Source: an uncultured Alistipes sp. (lineage in GTDB: Bacteria; Bacteroidota; Bacteroidia; Bacteroidales; Rikenellaceae). Taken from it: DNA of 8,850 nt. Made by a program: the position numbers and the translations under genes. The stretch spans positions 1 through 8,850 of the forward strand of contig UROX01000106.1 of assembly GCA_900549685.1 (NCBI GenBank), in the 5' to 3' direction. The notes beneath the pieces were generated by a model that worked only from the letters and a program-made list of their open reading frames with translations, was not told where the DNA came from and did no database searches. This document shows, one piece after another, positions 5,545 through 8,850 of the stretch (the first letter of the stretch is position 1; every line of letters starts with the position of its first letter).

Positions 5545-7296
5545 TTAGAAATTCAGTCCGTCTTTCCAGCCGGGATTCTGGGTGATGGCGCCCTGCGTCA
5601 GCACCCGGTCGTCGGTCGGAATGGGATAGAGATAGTCGCGTTCTTCGTTCCAGGTCCGGACATAGTCGGTATGGACGATGATGTTGCCGCGGTCGCCTTC
5701 GCTGAGGAAAATATCCTTGTTCAGCTCGTAAACCGTCGCCGCCGAAGTCGAAGGTTTCGAGCCGGACCAAATGCACACATCGTCCACCCCGTCACTATTC
5801 AGATCATAACTTCCCGTACCGGGGAAATAAAGTCCCGTAAAGGGCTTTTCGAAACGCTTGCCCTCCTTCCAGCGCATGATGTCCCAATAGCGGAGGTTCT
5901 CCATCAGCAGTTCGACGGTACGTTCACGGCGTATTTCGAGAATCACACCCTTGTTGTCGCCCGTCACGTTGGCGTAGCCCGTCTCCGCAGAAGCCAGATA
6001 GGGATCAGGATGGGCGTTGGCCTCCGTGAGCGAGAGATCCGCAACATCGGCCCGCTCGCGCAGCGGGTTGATCGACAGTTCGATGTCGTCCTGGGTCAAC
6101 GTCCCCAACTCGGCTTTCGCTTCGGCATAATTGAGAAGTACCTCGGCGGCGCGAAACAGCGGTAAATCGCTCGTCGAAGCTTGGTAGGAGTCATATTTGG
6201 CCGACGTCAGATATTTCACCAGCTGGTAGCCGGTCATCGTCGCGGCGAGGTTCGGGGCCGATTCGGCCGTGTCGTCGACACGCTTGTAACCGGGCGTGCG
6301 GACCGTCTGGGCGAAACGCCCGTCGCGGTTCCGGCTCTCGTCGGGCAGCTGCATAGTCTCCCAGCCGGGCTGCGAGGTGAAGGGCGTACCGTCTTTCATC
6401 AGATACATATTGGCAATGTTCTTCAACAGCCCCGGACGCCCCATCGTGATACTGGTGAGGTAACCGTTGACGTCGTGTTTCAGACCAATGTCCGTATTAT
6501 AGGCTCGGGCCAGAACAATTTCCGTGTTGATAGCCTTGAGTGAAGAGAATAGCCCCAGATAGGGTGTCGTGCCTGAATCGTAGATCGCGTAACCGCTTTC
6601 GTCGATAAACCGTTTCGAAGCATCTGCACAGACTTCGAGATAACTCTCCCAGCCTTGCAATCCATGATACTTGCGGAACGTGCCTTCGAACAGGCACGCA
6701 CGGCTCTTGAGTGCCAGCGCCGTCCAGCGCGTCACCCGGTAAACCTGCCTTTCGGCAGGCAGGTTAGCGATAGCGAAATCGAGGTCGCCGATCACCTTCT
6801 GCATCACGAACTCACGCGAATCTCGCCCCTTGTAAAGTTCCTGATCGTCAGACGCAAGCGGACGATCGACCCAAGGTACGTCTCCGTAATAGCGCACTTT
6901 GTCAAAATAGAAATAAGCCCGGAAAAAGCGCGCCAATCCTTCGTATTCGAACCGCACGCGATCGTCGGTGCAGTTGGAGGAGTATTGCAGGAAAAAATTG
7001 ATGTCACGCAGCTTTTCCCATTTCCAGGTGCTCGCCGTGGCAGGCACGGTACGGTTGCCCAGCACCTCGCTCGTAAGCGTATTGCAGGTAATAATGTCGG
7101 CTGTCTCATTGTAAATGGAGGCCCCGGAGGGGAAGATCGTATAGAAATCATTCGTGTAAAGCTCGCACTCCTCCTCGGTATGGAAAAATTCGTCAGGCGT
7201 AAGCCGGTCTTTCGGGAAACGGTCGAGTGCATCCTCGCAACCGCAGAAACTGCACGCCGCCATACCGGTCAGTAGATAAAGAATGTATTTTTTCAT
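5545..7296 (-). CDS. SusD/RagB-family outer-membrane glycan-binding lipoprotein
   Basis: This is a 583-residue SusD-like protein, a normal length for the family. It should sit on the cell surface as the lid of the adjacent SusC barrel and bind the incoming glycan. The N-terminus is a lipoprotein signal (MKKYILYLLT, then FCGC) with the lipidated Cys at about residue 20, followed by acidic residues. The N-terminal SusD region includes the helical TPR-type stretch GLARFFRAYFYFDKVRYYGD at 120-139, followed by PWVDRP. RVTRWTALALKSRACLFEG (187-205) is a typical TPR-helix segment. The C-terminal SusD/RagB region carries LFRAAEVLLNYAEAKAELG (380-398), EIRRERTVELLMENLRYWDI (454-473) and the usual ending YPIPTDDRVLTQGAITQNPGW. 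Residues 498-506 form an acidic DLNSDGVDD loop that could bind calcium. The start is chosen for the signal peptide and the 13-nt spacing from susC. The ligand cannot be inferred. Confidence 0.97.
   Translation of the reverse strand: MKKYILYLLTGMAACSFCGCEDALDRFPKDRLTPDEFFHTEEECELYTNDFYTIFPSGASIYNETADIITCNTLTSEVLGNRTVPATASTWKWEKLRDINFFLQYSSNCTDDRVRFEYEGLARFFRAYFYFDKVRYYGDVPWVDRPLASDDQELYKGRDSREFVMQKVIGDLDFAIANLPAERQVYRVTRWTALALKSRACLFEGTFRKYHGLQGWESYLEVCADASKRFIDESGYAIYDSGTTPYLGLFSSLKAINTEIVLARAYNTDIGLKHDVNGYLTSITMGRPGLLKNIANMYLMKDGTPFTSQPGWETMQLPDESRNRDGRFAQTVRTPGYKRVDDTAESAPNLAATMTGYQLVKYLTSAKYDSYQASTSDLPLFRAAEVLLNYAEAKAELGTLTQDDIELSINPLRERADVADLSLTEANAHPDPYLASAETGYANVTGDNKGVILEIRRERTVELLMENLRYWDIMRWKEGKRFEKPFTGLYFPGTGSYDLNSDGVDDVCIWSGSKPSTSAATVYELNKDIFLSEGDRGNIIVHTDYVRTWNEERDYLYPIPTDDRVLTQGAITQNPGWKDGLNF
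6742..6765 (-). repeat. Perfect 8-bp inverted repeat inside the susD-like gene
   Basis: The arms AACCTGCC (6742-6749) and GGCAGGTT (6758-6765) are exact reverse complements separated by 8 nt. A nested alternative stem, CCTGCC with GGCAGG (6744-6749 and 6754-6759), has a 4-nt loop, so two mutually exclusive hairpins are possible. The repeat spans codons 179-186 (NLPAERQV) of the susD-like gene, between two helical segments. No U run follows, so it is not a terminator. It may be codon-choice coincidence. Confidence 0.5.
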
Positions 7297-7309
7297 AACG
7301 GCAATTGCT

Positions 7310-8850
7310 TTAGAAAGTTAAATTCAGTCCGATCGAATAAGTCTTGCACCACGGATAAACGTTAGCCTTCTTATCCGAATCAGCGGCCGCCTGCCCGGGA
7401 TCAAGGAAATCACTCTTCAGCGCCGACCACGTAGCAAGATTCTCTCCGCTGAAATAGATGCGGCACTCCTTGATGCCGACCTTCGAAGTCAGCCGTCTGG
7501 GAATCGTGTAGCCGATCGTGAGGTTTTTCAGACGGCAGTAGGCCAGATTCTGCAAATAACGATCATTGGTGTAGTAGGCCGTGCCTGAATTCGAATTGAG
7601 CGATGTATAGGCACGGGCCCGTGGGAAATAGGCGTCGGGATTCTCCTCGCTCCACACCTGACTCATAAAGTTTTTCGGGACAAAGGTCGCATAGGGACGA
7701 CAGTAAGGACCCCAAAAACGCAGATTGTCAGCACCAGGATACCAGTCCAGCCGGCCGATGCCCTGCATGAACACCGACACGTCGAATCCGTACCACGAAA
7801 AGTTCAGCGACGCTCCGTACTGGTAACGCGGTGACGAGTTGCCGATCACGCGTCGATCCCCCGGATCATCGAGCGTGCCTTTGCCGCCGTTGACGATGTT
7901 GTCGCCGTTCAGGTCGAGGTATTTGATGTCTCCTCCGCGGACTCCCTTGCCATAAGCACCCGTCGCGGTGTAGTAACCCGAGGCGACAGTCGAGAGGTCA
8001 ATCCGCGAAGCGTATTCGGCGGCCTCCTTGTCGTTACGGAAAAGCCCGTCGACCTTATACCCCCAGATCTCACCGTACTTCTTGCCCACATAGGGATCGC
8101 CGATCAATCCCGTCGGATTGTCGCACTTGGTGTACTCAGCCGTATAGTCGGAAAAGGTTCCTGTGATACCGTAGCTGAAGGTACTGCCTGCTAACTTGAA
8201 CGAATCGCGCCAACCCAACACCAGTTCATAACCCTTCGTACGCAAGTTGTTGGCGTTCATCTGCGGCTCGCTCGCGCCGTAGATCGACGGCAGCGATTTG
8301 CCCTTGCCCAAAATACCTTTCGTATCACGGATATAGAAATCGGTCGTCAGCGACAAGCGATTGTTGAACATATTGAGGTCGAGTCCGAGGTTTTTCGACA
8401 CGACCTTTTCCCATGTTTGGTCGCCCGACACGGGATCGCTCACCGTAGCGTGCTGGCCGAGGACCGTCCCGTCGAACGAATAGTCGCTCATCGACCCCTT
8501 GGTTGTAATAGTCTGAATGAAGTCGTAGTAACCGATCTGCTGGTTGCCCAGCGAACCGTAGGAAAGACGGATTTTCAGATTGTCCACCGCCTTGCGCAAC
8601 AGCTCGAAGAAAGGCTCCTCGCTGATGCGGTAAGCCGCAGAGAACGAGGGGAAGAAGCCGTAGCGCTTGCCGCGCGGAAAGCGCGAGGTACCGTCGTAGC
8701 GGCCGTTGACCTCGAAGAGGTACTTGCCCCTGTAATCGTAGGCTGCCCGGTAGAAGAGGCCCATGATGGCGTATTCGTTGCGGCCTCCGTTGAGCGTGAA
8801 GTTGGTGGTGCCCTTGGCCAGGTTGAAATCCGAGAGGTCCTCCGACAGCA
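7310..8850 (-). CDS. SusC-like TonB-dependent outer-membrane transporter, C-terminal part (5' end outside window)
   Basis: This is the C-terminal 512 codons of a SusC/RagA-family outer-membrane beta-barrel that imports oligosaccharides using TonB energy, normally with a SusD lid. The frame stays open to the right edge of the window (the last two bases are a partial codon), so the ATG at 8764 is internal and not the start. Visible family hallmarks are the strand-rich segment with YLFEVNGRYDGTSRF and FFPSFSAAYRISEEPFF, then LKIRLSYGSLGNQQIGYYDF, the conserved GDIKYLDLNGDN loop followed by DRRVIGNSSPRYQYGASLNF, and the ending YSIGLNLTF. The terminal Phe fits a beta-barrel assembly signal. The plug domain, carboxypeptidase-like domain and TonB box would be encoded beyond the window. 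The susD-like gene follows 13 nt later, as in canonical pairs. The family assignment is firm; the substrate is unknown. Confidence 0.97.
   Translation of the reverse strand, partial: LSEDLSDFNLAKGTTNFTLNGGRNEYAIMGLFYRAAYDYRGKYLFEVNGRYDGTSRFPRGKRYGFFPSFSAAYRISEEPFFELLRKAVDNLKIRLSYGSLGNQQIGYYDFIQTITTKGSMSDYSFDGTVLGQHATVSDPVSGDQTWEKVVSKNLGLDLNMFNNRLSLTTDFYIRDTKGILGKGKSLPSIYGASEPQMNANNLRTKGYELVLGWRDSFKLAGSTFSYGITGTFSDYTAEYTKCDNPTGLIGDPYVGKKYGEIWGYKVDGLFRNDKEAAEYASRIDLSTVASGYYTATGAYGKGVRGGDIKYLDLNGDNIVNGGKGTLDDPGDRRVIGNSSPRYQYGASLNFSWYGFDVSVFMQGIGRLDWYPGADNLRFWGPYCRPYATFVPKNFMSQVWSEENPDAYFPRARAYTSLNSNSGTAYYTNDRYLQNLAYCRLKNLTIGYTIPRRLTSKVGIKECRIYFSGENLATWSALKSDFLDPGQAAADSDKKANVYPWCKTYSIGLNLTF

Noticed and set aside
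8762..8764. ATG at 8764 as the start of the SusC-like gene
   Set aside because: The frame continues upstream to the window edge with typical SusC residues (e.g. LSEDLSDFNLAKGTTNFTLN), and a real SusC has a plug domain and signal peptide well before this point.
1..8850. Mobile elements, CRISPR arrays, tRNA or rRNA genes, riboswitches
   Set aside because: I found no transposase motifs, spaced direct repeats, or recognisable structured RNA on either strand by eye; the window is almost fully occupied by the five minus-strand genes.

Overview
The window reads as part of a Bacteroidota polysaccharide-utilisation-type locus (PUL). All five supported genes lie on the minus strand, so transcription runs from right to left. 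The SusC/SusD pair, the BACON and DUF5689 domains, the lipoprotein signal peptides and the lack of clear Shine-Dalgarno sequences all point to this phylum. The GC-rich coding sequence fits Alistipes or another Rikenellaceae-like gut member better than a typical AT-rich Bacteroides, but that genus-level guess is inference only.

Layout in transcription order: (1) 8850-7310, the C-terminal 512 codons of a SusC-like TonB-dependent outer-membrane transporter, whose N-terminus lies beyond the right edge; (2) 7296-5545, a SusD-like glycan-binding lipoprotein, 13 nt after susC; (3) 5520-4645, an endonuclease/exonuclease/phosphatase (EEP) superfamily lipoprotein, 24 nt further on; (4) 4638-2395, a large lipoprotein with a BACON-like and a DUF5689-like region followed by two apparent beta-sandwich regions, only 6 nt after gene 3; (5) 2321-225, an exported glycoside hydrolase family 3 (GH3) enzyme after a 73-nt gap that holds a terminator-like hairpin. 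Positions 1-224 are AT-rich and contain no gene I can support.

Working model (inference): SusC and SusD capture and import an oligosaccharide or glycoconjugate. The BACON/DUF5689 protein occupies the place of a surface glycan-binding protein (SusE/F position). The EEP enzyme hydrolyses a phosphoester or phosphodiester, and the GH3 enzyme removes a terminal sugar from the non-reducing end. The odd part is a phosphodiesterase-fold enzyme in the core of the operon with only one, exo-acting, glycosidase visible. This suggests a phosphate-containing substrate such as a phosphorylated glycan, a glycolipid head group or nucleic acid. The substrate cannot be read from the sequence. No regulator, insertion sequence, tRNA, rRNA or CRISPR array is visible.
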